A stretch of DNA of 64,000 bases from Austwickia sp. (GCA_016711265.1 JADJTI010000005.1:1-64000), one strand, 5' to 3'; shown: positions 33,799 through 42,905, numbered from the stretch's first letter. Notes: generated by a model not told the origin, from the letters alone. Numbers and translations: made by a program.

Positions 33799-34545
33799 AT
33801 GAGTGATCGCGGTGTGGCAGTGGTGACGGGTGGCAGCAGTGGGATCGGTCGGGCGTGTGCTCTGCGGCTGGCTCAGGACGGGTACGCCGTCGTGGTGGCC
33901 GCGCGCCGGGCCGAGCGGGTGCAGGAGGTGGCCACCGAGTGCGGCGGGCGGGCCGTGACGTGCGATGTCGCCGATCCCGTCGACGTGGCCCGGCTCGTCG
34001 AGGCCGCCGGGGCCGATGTCGCGCTGTTGGTGAACAACGCCGGGGGCGCGCTCGGTTTCGACCTCTTCGAGGCCGACGATCTGTCGCGGTGGGAGCAGAT
34101 GTTCGCCGCCAACGTGATGGGCTGGGCCCGGGTCACCCAGGGCCTGCTGCCGGCCCTGGAGGCCGGGGACGGCGGCACGATCGTCAGCATCTCCTCCACG
34201 GCCGGCCTGTTGGCCTACGAGCGCGGCGCGGGATACTGCGCGGTGAAAGCGGCCGAGAGCATGGCCTCCGACGCTCTCCGGCTGGAGCTGTGCGGCCGCC
34301 CGGTGCGGGTCTGCGACATCGCGCCGGGCATGGTCAAATCCGAGGAGTTCTCCCTCACCCGGATGGGGGGCGACGCCGAGCGGGCCGCGGCGGTGTACGC
34401 CGGGGTGGCCGAGCCGCTGACGGAGCAGGACATCGCCGAGTGCGTCTCCTGGGTGGCCGGGCTGCCCCGGCACGTCAACATCGACAAGTTGACCGTGCGC
34501 CCGGTGGCCCAGGCGTCGTCGTACAAGGTCCACCGACAGGGGTGA
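33799..34545 (+). CDS. Short-chain dehydrogenase/reductase
   Basis: A 248-residue classical SDR. The cofactor motif T-G-G-S-S-G-I-G is at residues 10-17 with an Arg-rich segment (A-A-R-R-A-E-R) suggesting NADP preference; N-N-A-G near 79, the catalytic Ser in S-I-S-S-T-A and Y-C-A-V-K are all present. The C-terminal V-N-I-D-K-L-T-V-R-P is typical of YdfG-like dehydrogenases acting on 3-hydroxy acids or serine, but the substrate is not certain. It diverges from menE with only 73 bp between starts; the stop codon is inside the left arm of a hairpin. Confidence 0.9.
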   Translation: MSDRGVAVVTGGSSGIGRACALRLAQDGYAVVVAARRAERVQEVATECGGRAVTCDVADPVDVARLVEAAGADVALLVNNAGGALGFDLFEADDLSRWEQMFAANVMGWARVTQGLLPALEAGDGGTIVSISSTAGLLAYERGAGYCAVKAAESMASDALRLELCGRPVRVCDIAPGMVKSEEFSLTRMGGDAERAAAVYAGVAEPLTEQDIAECVSWVAGLPRHVNIDKLTVRPVAQASSYKVHRQG

Positions 34546-34583
34546 GCCATGCCGATGTGACGAGGGTCACATCGGCATGGCTC
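34544..34583. terminator. Perfect 18-bp stem hairpin at the end of the dehydrogenase gene
   Basis: Arms 34544-34561 and 34566-34583 are fully complementary with a 4-nt GAGG loop, and the left arm includes the dehydrogenase stop codon. No T-tract follows. The most likely role is terminating the dehydrogenase mRNA before the L,D-transpeptidase gene. Confidence 0.75.
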
Positions 34584-34648
34584 GAATCGGGGCGAACGCC
34601 GCCGTACCGGAGAGCGTCGGGGTACCGTTTGTGCAGGGGGAATGCGTC

Positions 34649-35545
34649 ATGGCAGAGGCACGTGGAGTTCGTCGCGAGACTCGGGCGACCGGCGTCGTGG
34701 TCGGCTGGGCGGTCGCGGCCGGGTGTGCCGCCGTCGTCGGCCTGACCGGGGCCCTGGCCGCCGCAGCCGAACCCACCCCGCAGCCCCCGAACGCCCCGGT
34801 GCCCACGCGGGCCCGGCCGCTGCCGACCGACGTCACCCCGGACGAGGGCGCACTGCCCACCACCCCCGCTCCCCGGCCGACCACCCCCGTCACCAAGCCG
34901 CCGGTGAAGCCGGTCCTCAAGCCACCGGCGCTGCCCGCCGTACAGGCCAGCACCCTGCGGCCCGGGATGCGTTCCCAAGCCGTGCAGACCCTGCAGGTGC
35001 GCCTGCTACGGCAAGGGTTCTGGCTGAGCAAGGCCGATGGCAGCTACGCCGCCACCACCAGCCAGGCCGTCATGGCCTTCCAGAAGGCGGCCGGCCTGCC
35101 GCGCGATGGCGTGGCCGGCCCCAAGACGCTGGCGGCCCTGCGCAAGCCGATCGTGATTCGACCGCGCAGCACCACCGGGCATGTCCTGGAGATCGACAAG
35201 CGGCGGCAGTTGCTGTTGGTGGTCGACCATGGCAAGGTCACCCGGATCGTCAACACCAGCACCGGCTCCGGGCAGCCGTACACCACCGCGTCCGGGGGGC
35301 GGGCGGTGTCCGTCACCCCGCAGGGGCGCTTCCGGATCGGTCGCCAGATCACCGGGTGGCACCGGGCGCCGCTGGGCATGTTGTACAGCCCGAAGTTCTT
35401 CACCGGCGGGTATGCCATCCACGGCTCGCTGTCGATCCCCGGGTACCCGGCCTCGCACGGGTGCGCCCGGGTCTCGGTGGCCGCCATGGACTACCTCTGG
35501 CGGATGAAGCTGGCGCAGATCGGCACCCCGGTCTGGGTGTACTGA
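34649..35545 (+). CDS. L,D-transpeptidase with peptidoglycan-binding domain
   Basis: A 298-residue exported enzyme making 3-3 peptide crosslinks in peptidoglycan. A signal or anchor helix (about 15-38) is followed by a Pro/Thr-rich linker with repeated T-T-P and K-P-P, a PG_binding_1 domain (L-R-P-G-M-R-S-Q-A-V-Q-T-L-Q to V-A-G-P-K-T-L-A-A-L) and a YkuD catalytic domain with I-H-G-S near 265 and the active Cys in A-S-H-G-C-A-R-V-S near 280. ATG at 34649 is preceded by a GGGGG ribosome binding site. Confidence 0.92.
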   Translation: MAEARGVRRETRATGVVVGWAVAAGCAAVVGLTGALAAAAEPTPQPPNAPVPTRARPLPTDVTPDEGALPTTPAPRPTTPVTKPPVKPVLKPPALPAVQASTLRPGMRSQAVQTLQVRLLRQGFWLSKADGSYAATTSQAVMAFQKAAGLPRDGVAGPKTLAALRKPIVIRPRSTTGHVLEIDKRRQLLLVVDHGKVTRIVNTSTGSGQPYTTASGGRAVSVTPQGRFRIGRQITGWHRAPLGMLYSPKFFTGGYAIHGSLSIPGYPASHGCARVSVAAMDYLWRMKLAQIGTPVWVY

Positions 35546-35717
35546 GCCGGCGTACTCAGGCGGTCGTCGACGCTGATTCGTCATCCTCGGGCAAGGACCA
35601 ACGCCTGCCTGAATCACTATGCTGGGCAACAGATCCCACGTCTGTCGCCGGGCTGGCGCCCCGCGCTGATCGTGGCGGGATCCGTCGATGTGCCGGACCG
35701 TTGGCACTAACAGGGGC

Positions 35718-36218
35718 GTGAGTGACATGGCCGTACCGGTGGGACGCAGTATGCACGGACAGTTCGGTGCGTCCCCGGGACGACGGTACGGCGATGAGGT
35801 GGCCGTGGCGGTCAGTGGCCCGGAGGTCACTGTCGCTGGTCAGACCTTGGTGGCCAGCGCGATCCGTTCGGTGGCGGTGGTGCACCGGCCCGGTCGCACC
35901 CTGATCACCTGGGGTCCGGCCGTGGTCGCCGGGCTGGTCGCGGCCATCGCCGCCTACGTGGTGCTGTCGCGCCTGGTCGGCGCGGTGCTCAGCGGTTTCG
36001 CCGCACACCCGGTCGGGGTGCTGCTGTTCCTGGCGCTGGCGATCTTCGCGGGTGCGGTTGTGGCGCTGGCGGTACGCCGGTACTCCGCGCGCGTGGTGGC
36101 CCCCGCCTACCAGCTACGGGTGGACGTGGACGGTGTGGTGCGCGTGCTGGCCGAAAGCCGCGACTTCGCTACCCTCAAGCGCGCCGAGGCCCAGATCTTG
36201 ACGGTCTTGGGCAGTTAA
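35718..36218 (+). CDS. DUF6232-like small membrane protein
   Basis: A protein of about 166 residues with two adjacent predicted helices (about 70-95 and 100-125) flanked by short beta-rich cytoplasmic segments: an N-terminal V-A-V-S-G-P-E-V-T-V-A-G unit and a C-terminal Y-Q-L-R-V-D-V-D-G-V unit ending in T-L-K-R-A-E-A-Q-I. This layout resembles DUF6232 proteins of actinobacteria; function unknown. GTG at 35718 has CAGGGG upstream, but ATG at 35727 is also possible. Confidence 0.65.
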   Translation: MSDMAVPVGRSMHGQFGASPGRRYGDEVAVAVSGPEVTVAGQTLVASAIRSVAVVHRPGRTLITWGPAVVAGLVAAIAAYVVLSRLVGAVLSGFAAHPVGVLLFLALAIFAGAVVALAVRRYSARVVAPAYQLRVDVDGVVRVLAESRDFATLKRAEAQILTVLGS

Positions 36219-36275
36219 GACCCCGTCGCCGCCGGGCCGACCTGGCCGCTGGCCAGGCGCCCCGGCCGCCATGCT

Positions 36276-36332
36276 CGAAACGTCGATTCCGCACCTAGAT
36301 CGGCCTCGAAAACGTGCGCAATAGACGTTTCG
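36276..36332. repeat. Dispersed intergenic inverted-repeat element, copy 2
   Basis: In the 171-bp gap between the DUF6232-like gene and menB. It has CGAAACGTCGATTCCGCACCT (36276-36296), differing by one base from copy 1 at 10896, then CGAAAACGTGCG and the inverted GACGTTTCG at 36324-36332. Confidence 0.6.
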
Positions 36333-36389
36333 CGCCGCGCGAGGGGCCGCCATTGTCGTCTCGGCGGCCGGTGACGCCGCGAGCGGGGC

Positions 36390-37337
36390 TCAGAAGTACC
36401 AGGGGAACGGTGACCAGTCGGGGTCGCGCTTCTCCAGGAACTGGTCGCGGCCCTCGACGGCCTCGTCCGTCATGTACGCCAACCGGGTGGCCTCCCCGGC
36501 GAAGACCTGTTGACCCACCAGACCGTCGTCCACCAGGTTGAACGCGAACTTCAACATCCGCTGCGCCTGCGGTGACTTGCCCATGATCTCGGCGGCCACC
36601 TCCAGCGCCTGCGCCTCCAGCTCATCGTGGTCGATGACCAGGTTGACCGCGCCCATCCGGTGCATCGCCTCGGCGTCGTACGTGCGGCCGAGGAAGAAGA
36701 TCTCCCGCGCAAACTTCTGCCCCACCATCCGGGCCAGGTACGCCGACCCATACCCCGCGTCGAAGGACCCCACGTCGGCGTCCGTTTGCTTGAACCGGGC
36801 GTGCTGCCGGGAGGCCAGCGTCAGATCGCAGACCACGTGCAGCGAATGCCCGCCACCGGCCGCCCACCCGTTGACCACCGCGATCACGATCTTGGGCATG
36901 GTCCGGATCAGACGTTGCACCTCCAGGATGTGCAACCGGCCCCCCTGGGCCTTCACCCGCGCCTCGTCGACACCGTCCGCCGACTCCCCGGCGCCTTCCC
37001 GCGCGTACTGGTACCCCGACCGTCCCCGGATCCGCTGATCACCCCCGGTGCAGAAGGCCCACTTGCCCGCACTGCCGGTGCCCTCCGGGCCCGGGCCGTT
37101 ACCGGTCAGCAGCACCACCCCGACATCGGGGGTCATCCGCGCATGGTCAAGGGCGCGGTACAACTCGTCCACGGTGTGCGGCCGGAAGGCGTTGAGCACC
37201 TCCGGGCGGTCGAACGCGATCCGCACGGCCCCCAACGGACGCCCGCGGACCGGGCCGGGCAGTGTGCACCGGTGGTAGGTGATGTCGGTGAAGTCGAAGC
37301 CTGGTACGTCGGCCCAGGCGGATGCGTCGAAGCTCAC
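36390..37337 (-). CDS. menB: 1,4-dihydroxy-2-naphthoyl-CoA synthase
   Basis: Crotonase-fold enzyme cyclising o-succinylbenzoyl-CoA to DHNA-CoA in menaquinone synthesis. The 315 residues begin with I-T-Y-H-R and show R-P-E-V-L-N-A-F-R-P, F-C-T-G-G-D-Q-R-I-R-G-R-S-G-Y, the oxyanion region V-N-G-W-A-A-G-G-G-H-S-L-H, the T-D-A-D-V-G-S-F-D-A-G-Y-G-S signature with the catalytic Asp, and end in D-W-S-P-F-P-W-Y-F. GTG at 37337 is 7 bp after a TAGGCT -10. It diverges from the NarL-type kinase gene. Confidence 0.96.
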   Translation of the reverse strand: MSFDASAWADVPGFDFTDITYHRCTLPGPVRGRPLGAVRIAFDRPEVLNAFRPHTVDELYRALDHARMTPDVGVVLLTGNGPGPEGTGSAGKWAFCTGGDQRIRGRSGYQYAREGAGESADGVDEARVKAQGGRLHILEVQRLIRTMPKIVIAVVNGWAAGGGHSLHVVCDLTLASRQHARFKQTDADVGSFDAGYGSAYLARMVGQKFAREIFFLGRTYDAEAMHRMGAVNLVIDHDELEAQALEVAAEIMGKSPQAQRMLKFAFNLVDDGLVGQQVFAGEATRLAYMTDEAVEGRDQFLEKRDPDWSPFPWYF

Positions 37338-37344
37338 CCTGGTC

Positions 37345-37350
37345 AGCCTA
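37345..37350 (-). promoter_or_regulatory. Putative -10 box of leaderless menB transcript
   Basis: On the minus strand TAGGCT ends 7 bp before the menB GTG at 37337; no Shine-Dalgarno is visible between them. Confidence 0.5.
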
Positions 37351-37406
37351 CGGCCGGGTAGCGCCTGTCGGACCTCGACCTGACCGGCGGCTTCGCGGCC
37401 AGCGCT

Positions 37407-37412
37407 TACCCT
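37407..37412 (+). promoter_or_regulatory. Putative -10 box of leaderless histidine kinase transcript
   Basis: TACCCT ends 6 bp before the kinase GTG at 37419. It is back to back with the menB -10 box, 56 bp apart, so the two promoters share one intergenic region. Confidence 0.5.
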
Positions 37413-37418
37413 GAACGG

Positions 37419-38564
37419 GTGGGCGTGGCGATCTGGACACTGATGCTCGGACCCGCCGTCGCCCTCACCCTGACCGGCGCCGAAGCCGACCTCAGCCACA
37501 CCGTTCTGGCCGCGGACGCGGCCGGCACCCTCGTCCTGAGCGGGGCGGCGCACACCCTGGGGCGCTCGTCCGACGACCCCTCCGGAGGCCGCTACCTGGC
37601 CGTCGCCGCGGTGGCCGTGATCGTCACGATGCTCACCGGGTTGGTCTGGCGCGCCGGCCCGGACACGGGCTGGGGAGCAGCGACCGGGTGGGCCAGCGCC
37701 GTCCTGGCCGGCGTGGTGGTGGCGCACTCGACCCGGGTGGTCGCCCTGGTGGCCGCCGCGTCGGCGACGCTGTGCGCGATCGCCAGCCCGGCGATCGGCG
37801 GCATCGAGGAAGCTCACAGCGAGGCGTTGCTGATGAGTACGGTCGCGGCGGTCGCGCTCGGCGTCGGCGCCGGGGTGGCCAATCAGCGCCGGCTCGCCGT
37901 CGCCCAACGCCACGCGGCGGTGGTCGGCGAACGGCAGGCGATGGCTCGCGAGCTGCATGACGTGATCGCCCACGAGATCAGCGGCATCGTCGTCCTCGCG
38001 CAGGCGATCGGCCCGCAGGCGCAGGCCGGTGGGGTGGGCCCGGCGGTGACCCGCATCGAACAGGCGGGCGTGCGGGCGTTGCAGCAGATCCGGACGCTGG
38101 TGGCCACGGCCCGGGCCGGGGAGGCCCCCGGGCAGGACGATGGTGCGCCGCCGGAATCCCCCCGCGAGGCGAGCTGGCGTGATACCACCCGACTGGTGGA
38201 CGCTTTTGCCGCGACGACGACCGCAGAAGTGGTCCGGGAACTGCCGGCCGACGACGAACCCGTCGATCCCGCGCTGGCCCTGGCGGTTCATCGAATCGTC
38301 GCCGAGGCGCTGACCAACATCCGTCGGCACGCCGCCACCGCTACCACGGTCGGCGTACGGATCCACCAGGGGCCAGGGGAATGGGTGATCACCGTGACCG
38401 ATGACGGGTTCGGGGGCGGCTTGGGTGCCGGCAGCGGCGCCGGCCTGACCGGCATCCGAGAGCGCGCCGAGCTGGTCGGCGGCACCGCCCGTACCGGGCG
38501 GTCCGGGGGGCTGTGGGTGGTGGAGGCCCGGTTGCCCCGCAGCACCGGCGGGGCACTGCGATGA
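37419..38564 (+). CDS. NarL-type sensor histidine kinase (HisKA_3)
   Basis: A 381-residue kinase with four or five hydrophobic segments in the first 145 residues and no sizeable extracytoplasmic loop, implying membrane or intracellular sensing. The dimerisation box has the phospho-acceptor in M-A-R-E-L-H-D-V-I-A-H-E-I-S (about His180). The ATPase domain contains A-L-T-N-I-R-R-H (N box), V-T-D-D-G-F-G-G (G1) and G-A-G-L-T-G-I-R-E-R-A (G2). Partner regulator follows with a 4-bp ATGA overlap. The start is set by the leaderless -10 just upstream. Confidence 0.92.
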   Translation: MGVAIWTLMLGPAVALTLTGAEADLSHTVLAADAAGTLVLSGAAHTLGRSSDDPSGGRYLAVAAVAVIVTMLTGLVWRAGPDTGWGAATGWASAVLAGVVVAHSTRVVALVAAASATLCAIASPAIGGIEEAHSEALLMSTVAAVALGVGAGVANQRRLAVAQRHAAVVGERQAMARELHDVIAHEISGIVVLAQAIGPQAQAGGVGPAVTRIEQAGVRALQQIRTLVATARAGEAPGQDDGAPPESPREASWRDTTRLVDAFAATTTAEVVRELPADDEPVDPALALAVHRIVAEALTNIRRHAATATTVGVRIHQGPGEWVITVTDDGFGGGLGAGSGAGLTGIRERAELVGGTARTGRSGGLWVVEARLPRSTGGALR

Positions 38565-39223
38565 GCGCGTCCAGCAGCTCGATCCGGGTGGTGCTGGCCG
38601 ACGATCAGGAGTTGGTCCGGATCGGGTTCAGCATGATCCTGGAGGCGGCGGACGGGATCGAGGTGGTCGGCCAGTGCGCCGACGGCGCCAGCGCGGTGGA
38701 GACCATTCGCCGGCTCCGGCCGGACGTCGCGGTCCTGGACATCCGGATGCCGCTGCTCGACGGCCTGGCGGTGGCCCGCGCGGTGTCGTCCGCCACCAAC
38801 GTCGTCATCGTCACCACCTTCGGCGATGACGAGTACGTCGACCAGGCCCTCGACGCCGGAGCGGTCGGCTTTCTGCTCAAAGACAGTGGCCCGGCCCTGC
38901 TGGTCGCGGCCGTCCGCGCCGCTGCCGCCGGGGACGCCCTGATCAGCCCGCAACTGACGGTACCCCTGCTGCAACGGCGGGCCGGGAGGGCCCGGTCCGC
39001 TCGGCCCGCCCCGCCGGGGCTGACCGAGCTGACCGAACGGGAACTTGAGGTGGCCGCCTTGGTGGCGGTCGGTCGTACCAACGCCGAGATCGCCGACAAC
39101 CTGGGTGTCTCACTCGGGACGGTGAAGTCCCACCTGACCAGCATCTCGACCCGGCTCGGTGCGAGGAACCGGGTCGAGATCGCGGCTAAGGCGTGGCAGG
39201 CGGGGCTGATGGACGGCTCGTGA
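38561..39223 (+). CDS. LuxR/NarL-family response regulator
   Basis: A 220-residue regulator: receiver domain with D-D-Q (about 14-16), phospho-acceptor Asp60 in V-L-D-I-R-M-P and Lys in F-L-L-K-D-S, joined to a LuxR HTH (L-T-E-R-E-L-E-V-A-A-L-V-A-V-G-R-T-N-A-E-I and V-S-L-G-T-V-K-S-H-L). It is the cognate partner of the kinase it overlaps. Its last 38 bases overlap the end of the convergent DUF418 gene. Confidence 0.94.
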   Translation: MSASSSSIRVVLADDQELVRIGFSMILEAADGIEVVGQCADGASAVETIRRLRPDVAVLDIRMPLLDGLAVARAVSSATNVVIVTTFGDDEYVDQALDAGAVGFLLKDSGPALLVAAVRAAAAGDALISPQLTVPLLQRRAGRARSARPAPPGLTELTERELEVAALVAVGRTNAEIADNLGVSLGTVKSHLTSISTRLGARNRVEIAAKAWQAGLMDGS

Positions 39224-40628
39224 ACCGTGCCTGGGTCCGGCCCGCCAGGCGCACCAGGTGGTCATGCGAGGAGTGCCACACCCATTCGACCGGTCCACGT
39301 TTCCAGCGCCGCAGCCACGCCCAGCTCAGCGTGATGAGCATGGCGCACACGACGGCGTACACGATCAGCGTGCTCAGGCTGTGCCACTGCGCGGGGATTC
39401 GGCGGGCCAGGCCGAGCCCGAAGTCGTAGTAGATCAGTGAGCAGATCAGGTTCTGCAGGATGTAGCAGGTCAAAGCCATCCGGCCGACGTACTGCAACGG
39501 CGTGCCCAGCCACCCGGGACGCCGGCCGTGGGCGTAGAACGCAGCCACCGCCGCCAGAATCCCGAAGGACACCATCGTCGAGGTGAGGTACCGGGTGTAC
39601 ATCCCCTCGGGGATCATCGGCACCAGATGGGTGCGCATGGCGACGTCGATGGGCAACCCGATGCCGAACGAGGCCAGCATGACCCGCTTGCGCAGCCGCC
39701 CGCCCTCGGGGCGGAACAGGCCGGCCCGGTACAGGTGCGCCCCCACCAGGAACAGGCCCAGACCCATGGTGAACATGATCGGGATCTCGCCACGGCCGTT
39801 CCAGAAGTCGGAGACTCGGCTGAGGACCATGCCCCAGTACGACGAGGTGTTCTCACCCATCAGCTCGTTGAGCGTGCCGGACTTCAGGGCAGCCTCGACC
39901 TGCTGCATGGACAGCCCCCTGGATTCGGCCACCGCCTGCAGGTCCTGCGCGGTGATCCCTCTCCCGGTCCGGGTCGCCTCATCGGCGGCGTCCGAGAGCA
40001 TCGGTATCGACAGGTAGGTCAAGAACGCCACGTGGGCGGCGATGCCGATGGCCATCCAGATCTTCTGGGCTTTCGGGCTGCTGGCCAGGACGAACGCGAC
40101 CACGAGGCCGGTCAGGCCGTAGCCCATGAGCACGTCGAACTGGAAGATGAAGATGTAGTTGAGCAGGCCGTCGAGGATGAGCAGGCCGGCTCGCCAGGGA
40201 TAGGTCCCCGGCCACGTGTCGCCGCGGCGGATGGCCGCCTGACGTTGGATCTCCAGGCCGATACCGAACATGATCGTGAGCAGGCCGATGTACTTGCCGT
40301 CGGTGGTGAGCGAGAGCACGGTGGAGAAGATCTCCGCGCCCAGGCTGCGTTCGCCGGACTCCCCGCTGCCCCCGACCACCGCGGAGAAGATCCAGATATT
40401 GGTCAACAGCGTGCCCAGGATGGCCAACCCGCGGAGCACATCGAGGGCCGGGAACCGACCCCCGGGCGTGCGGGTGGCGGCGGTGGCATCGGTGGCTCCG
40501 GTGGCGCCGGTGGCGCCGGATTCGGGCCCTGCCTGGGGTGTGGCGGGCCGGGTCGTGGTGTCAGGCCCGGACGGCGCGATGCCCACCGTCGTCCCGGTCC
40601 CCCCGAATGAGATCGTCATGCTTTTCAT
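39186..40628 (-). CDS. DUF418 domain-containing polytopic membrane protein
   Basis: A 480-residue protein with about 9-10 transmembrane helices. After a Gly/Ala/Thr-rich N-terminus come R-F-P-A-L-D-V-L-R-G-L-A-I-L-G-T-L (DUF418/YeiB start motif), Y-P-W-R-A-G-L-L-I-L-D-G-L-L-N and a C-terminal DUF418 block (L-Q-Y-V-G-R-M-A-L-T-C-Y-I-L-Q-N, R-R-W-K-R-G-P-V-E-W-V-W-H). The family is related to acyltransferase-3-like membrane proteins, function unknown. ATG at 40628 or 40619 are possible. It overlaps the 3' end of the response regulator gene by 38 bp. Confidence 0.88.
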   Translation of the reverse strand: MKSMTISFGGTGTTVGIAPSGPDTTTRPATPQAGPESGATGATGATDATAATRTPGGRFPALDVLRGLAILGTLLTNIWIFSAVVGGSGESGERSLGAEIFSTVLSLTTDGKYIGLLTIMFGIGLEIQRQAAIRRGDTWPGTYPWRAGLLILDGLLNYIFIFQFDVLMGYGLTGLVVAFVLASSPKAQKIWMAIGIAAHVAFLTYLSIPMLSDAADEATRTGRGITAQDLQAVAESRGLSMQQVEAALKSGTLNELMGENTSSYWGMVLSRVSDFWNGRGEIPIMFTMGLGLFLVGAHLYRAGLFRPEGGRLRKRVMLASFGIGLPIDVAMRTHLVPMIPEGMYTRYLTSTMVSFGILAAVAAFYAHGRRPGWLGTPLQYVGRMALTCYILQNLICSLIYYDFGLGLARRIPAQWHSLSTLIVYAVVCAMLITLSWAWLRRWKRGPVEWVWHSSHDHLVRLAGRTQARFTSRPSAPPATP

Positions 40629-40841
40629 GCTCAGCCTGGTCCCGAGGCGCCGGCATCGGCCGATCGGCCGATTCGACCCGAATGCGCGAGCCGTACGACG
40701 GATGCCGACCCTCCGCCGAACAGGGGGTGACAGGTGCCGTGAAGTGGGAAGTCCTCCTGCCAGAGACCCCTGCGCCGATAGGGCAGCACGGACTCTGCCG
40801 CGTCCCGCGCAGCTGTCGGTGCCTTGGATCGGAGGAACGTC

Positions 40842-42905
40842 ATGACCCGGCGCATTCTGGTGGTACCGATCAACCAGGGATCCGGGCTGACGGCCACCTG
40901 CCTGGGGCTCGCGCACGCCCTGGACGATCTGCGGGTCAACGTCGGCTACGTCAAACCGCTGGCCCAACCCCGTCACGACGGTGGCGACGACCATAGCGGT
41001 GAGCTGGTCCGGCTCACCACGCCACTGCGTCCGCCGTCACCGGTGCCCGCCACGGTGACCGAGCGGCTGCTCGCGGAGGGTCACTTGGACGCCTTGATGC
41101 AGGAGGCGCTGACCACCGCCGAGGAGGTCATCCGAGATCACGACCTGGTGATCATCGAGGGGCTGGTTCCTTCCGCCGATCAGACCTTTGCCGACCGTCT
41201 CAACGTCGCCCTGGCCAAGGCGATGGACGCCGATGTTCTCCTGGTGGGGTCGGCTCACCAGCACAGCCCGCATCGGCTGGCCGACCAGATGGCGGCGATG
41301 GACGCGTTGTATCGCGTCCGCGAGGGTTCGCGCGTGGTCGGGGTGGTCATCAATCGGATCCCTTCGGTCGCGCTCATCGCGCCGTACAAGGACGCGGTCA
41401 CTGACCGGGGCATCGAGGTGGCGGCCGCGGTCGAGATGCACCGAGAACTGGCCTACCCGCGGGTGCGCGACGTGGTCCGGCAGCTGGGTCTGTCGGTCGT
41501 CAGCCACGGCGACCAGGACCGGCGGATCCACGACATCGCGATCGCCGCGCAGAGCGTGCCGGGCTTCCTGTCGTCGCTGACAGCGGACCGGATGGTCATC
41601 GTGCCGGGGGACCGTCACGAGGTGCTGATGGCGGCCGGTTTGTGTGAGATGAGTGGTACGAAGCTGGCGGCGATCCTGCTGACCGCCGGAGCCCGCCCCG
41701 ACCCGCAGGTGCTCGAGCTGTGCCGCCCCGCCCTGGATGCCGGGCTGCCGGTGCTGCTGACGCCGGAGAAGACGTTCGAGACAGCCAACCAGGTCATCGG
41801 GATGGACCCCGACGTGCCGGCCGACGACGGCGACCGGGCGCGGATGGTGACCCGCGTGGTGGGCGACCGGTTCGACGAGGCGTGGTTGCGGCGGTTGCCG
41901 GGCGGTTCCGGCGGCGAGCGCGTGACCGCCGCCCAGTTCCGGCTGCACGCTCTCCAGTTGGCCCGCCGCGGACGTCGCCAGATCGCCCTCCCGGAGGGGT
42001 TCGACCCGCGGGTCCTGGCGGCCGCCGTACAGGTCAACCGCAACGAGATCGCCGACCTGGTGATCATCGGCGAACGCGAGGCCGTCGCCGACGCGGCGGC
42101 CCAATCGGGGCTCGCGCTACCCACTTCCATCCGGGTGATGTCGCCGAGCAGGGCCGACCACCGGCACGCCCAGCGCCTGATCGAGTTGCGCCCCGATGCC
42201 GGGTTGGATCAGCAGTCCGCGCTGGTCCAACTGCGGGATCCGTTGCTGTTTGCGCTCATCACGCTCTCCCTCGGGGACGTGGACGGCGTGGTCGGGGGAG
42301 CGGTGCTCGACCGCCGCCGGATCCTGGAGCTGGCCAAGGAGCTGATCGGCACCCGCAGCGACATCGCACTGGTGGCCTCCGAACACTTCCTCTTGCTGCC
42401 GGATCAGGTCGTGGTGTACGCGGACTGCTCGGTGAACGCCGAACCGAACGCCGCCGAGTTGGCCTCCATCGCCGCGCAGGCGGCCACCTCGGCAGAGTCC
42501 CTGGGCATCCATCCTCGGGTGGCTTTCATCAGCGCCGACCTCTCGACCGCGGGGAGCCACCAGGATCTCGACCGGGTCACCGAGGCCACCGCCCTGCTGC
42601 GCGAACGTCGGCCTGACCTCGCGGTGGATGGCCCCCTGGCGTACGGCGCCGCGGCCTCCCCGAGCCTGGCCTCGCTGCGGGCGCCGGACAGCCCGGTCGC
42701 CGGGCGAGCCACGGTGTTCGTGTTCCCCGACCTGCGAACCGGCCGCACGACGTACCACGCGGTGCGTCGCAGCGCCGGGGTGGACGCCCTCGGTCCGCTG
42801 CTGCTGGGCCTGAGTGCCCCGGTGAACAGCGTGGCTCGGGATGCCACCGCCGATGAGATCGCCGACGCCATCCTGATGACCGCGCTGCAGGCCGCCCGGG
42901 CTTGA
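40842..42905 (+). CDS. pta: Phosphate acetyltransferase (long form with BioD-like and DRTGG domains)
   Basis: Converts acetyl-CoA and phosphate to acetyl phosphate. The 687-residue long form has an N-terminal P-loop-like AAA_26 domain (V-P-I-N-Q-G-S-G-L-T-A, with Gly-Lys of a true P-loop replaced), a central DRTGG domain (about 215-330) and the catalytic PTA_PTB domain from about 370 (A-L-P-E-G-F-D-P-R, D-G-V-V-G-G-A, P-N-A-A-E-L-A-S-I-A). ATG at 40842 follows GGAGGA at 6-nt spacing. Acetate kinase, its usual partner, does not follow. Confidence 0.94.
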   Translation: MTRRILVVPINQGSGLTATCLGLAHALDDLRVNVGYVKPLAQPRHDGGDDHSGELVRLTTPLRPPSPVPATVTERLLAEGHLDALMQEALTTAEEVIRDHDLVIIEGLVPSADQTFADRLNVALAKAMDADVLLVGSAHQHSPHRLADQMAAMDALYRVREGSRVVGVVINRIPSVALIAPYKDAVTDRGIEVAAAVEMHRELAYPRVRDVVRQLGLSVVSHGDQDRRIHDIAIAAQSVPGFLSSLTADRMVIVPGDRHEVLMAAGLCEMSGTKLAAILLTAGARPDPQVLELCRPALDAGLPVLLTPEKTFETANQVIGMDPDVPADDGDRARMVTRVVGDRFDEAWLRRLPGGSGGERVTAAQFRLHALQLARRGRRQIALPEGFDPRVLAAAVQVNRNEIADLVIIGEREAVADAAAQSGLALPTSIRVMSPSRADHRHAQRLIELRPDAGLDQQSALVQLRDPLLFALITLSLGDVDGVVGGAVLDRRRILELAKELIGTRSDIALVASEHFLLLPDQVVVYADCSVNAEPNAAELASIAAQAATSAESLGIHPRVAFISADLSTAGSHQDLDRVTEATALLRERRPDLAVDGPLAYGAAASPSLASLRAPDSPVAGRATVFVFPDLRTGRTTYHAVRRSAGVDALGPLLLGLSAPVNSVARDATADEIADAILMTALQAARA

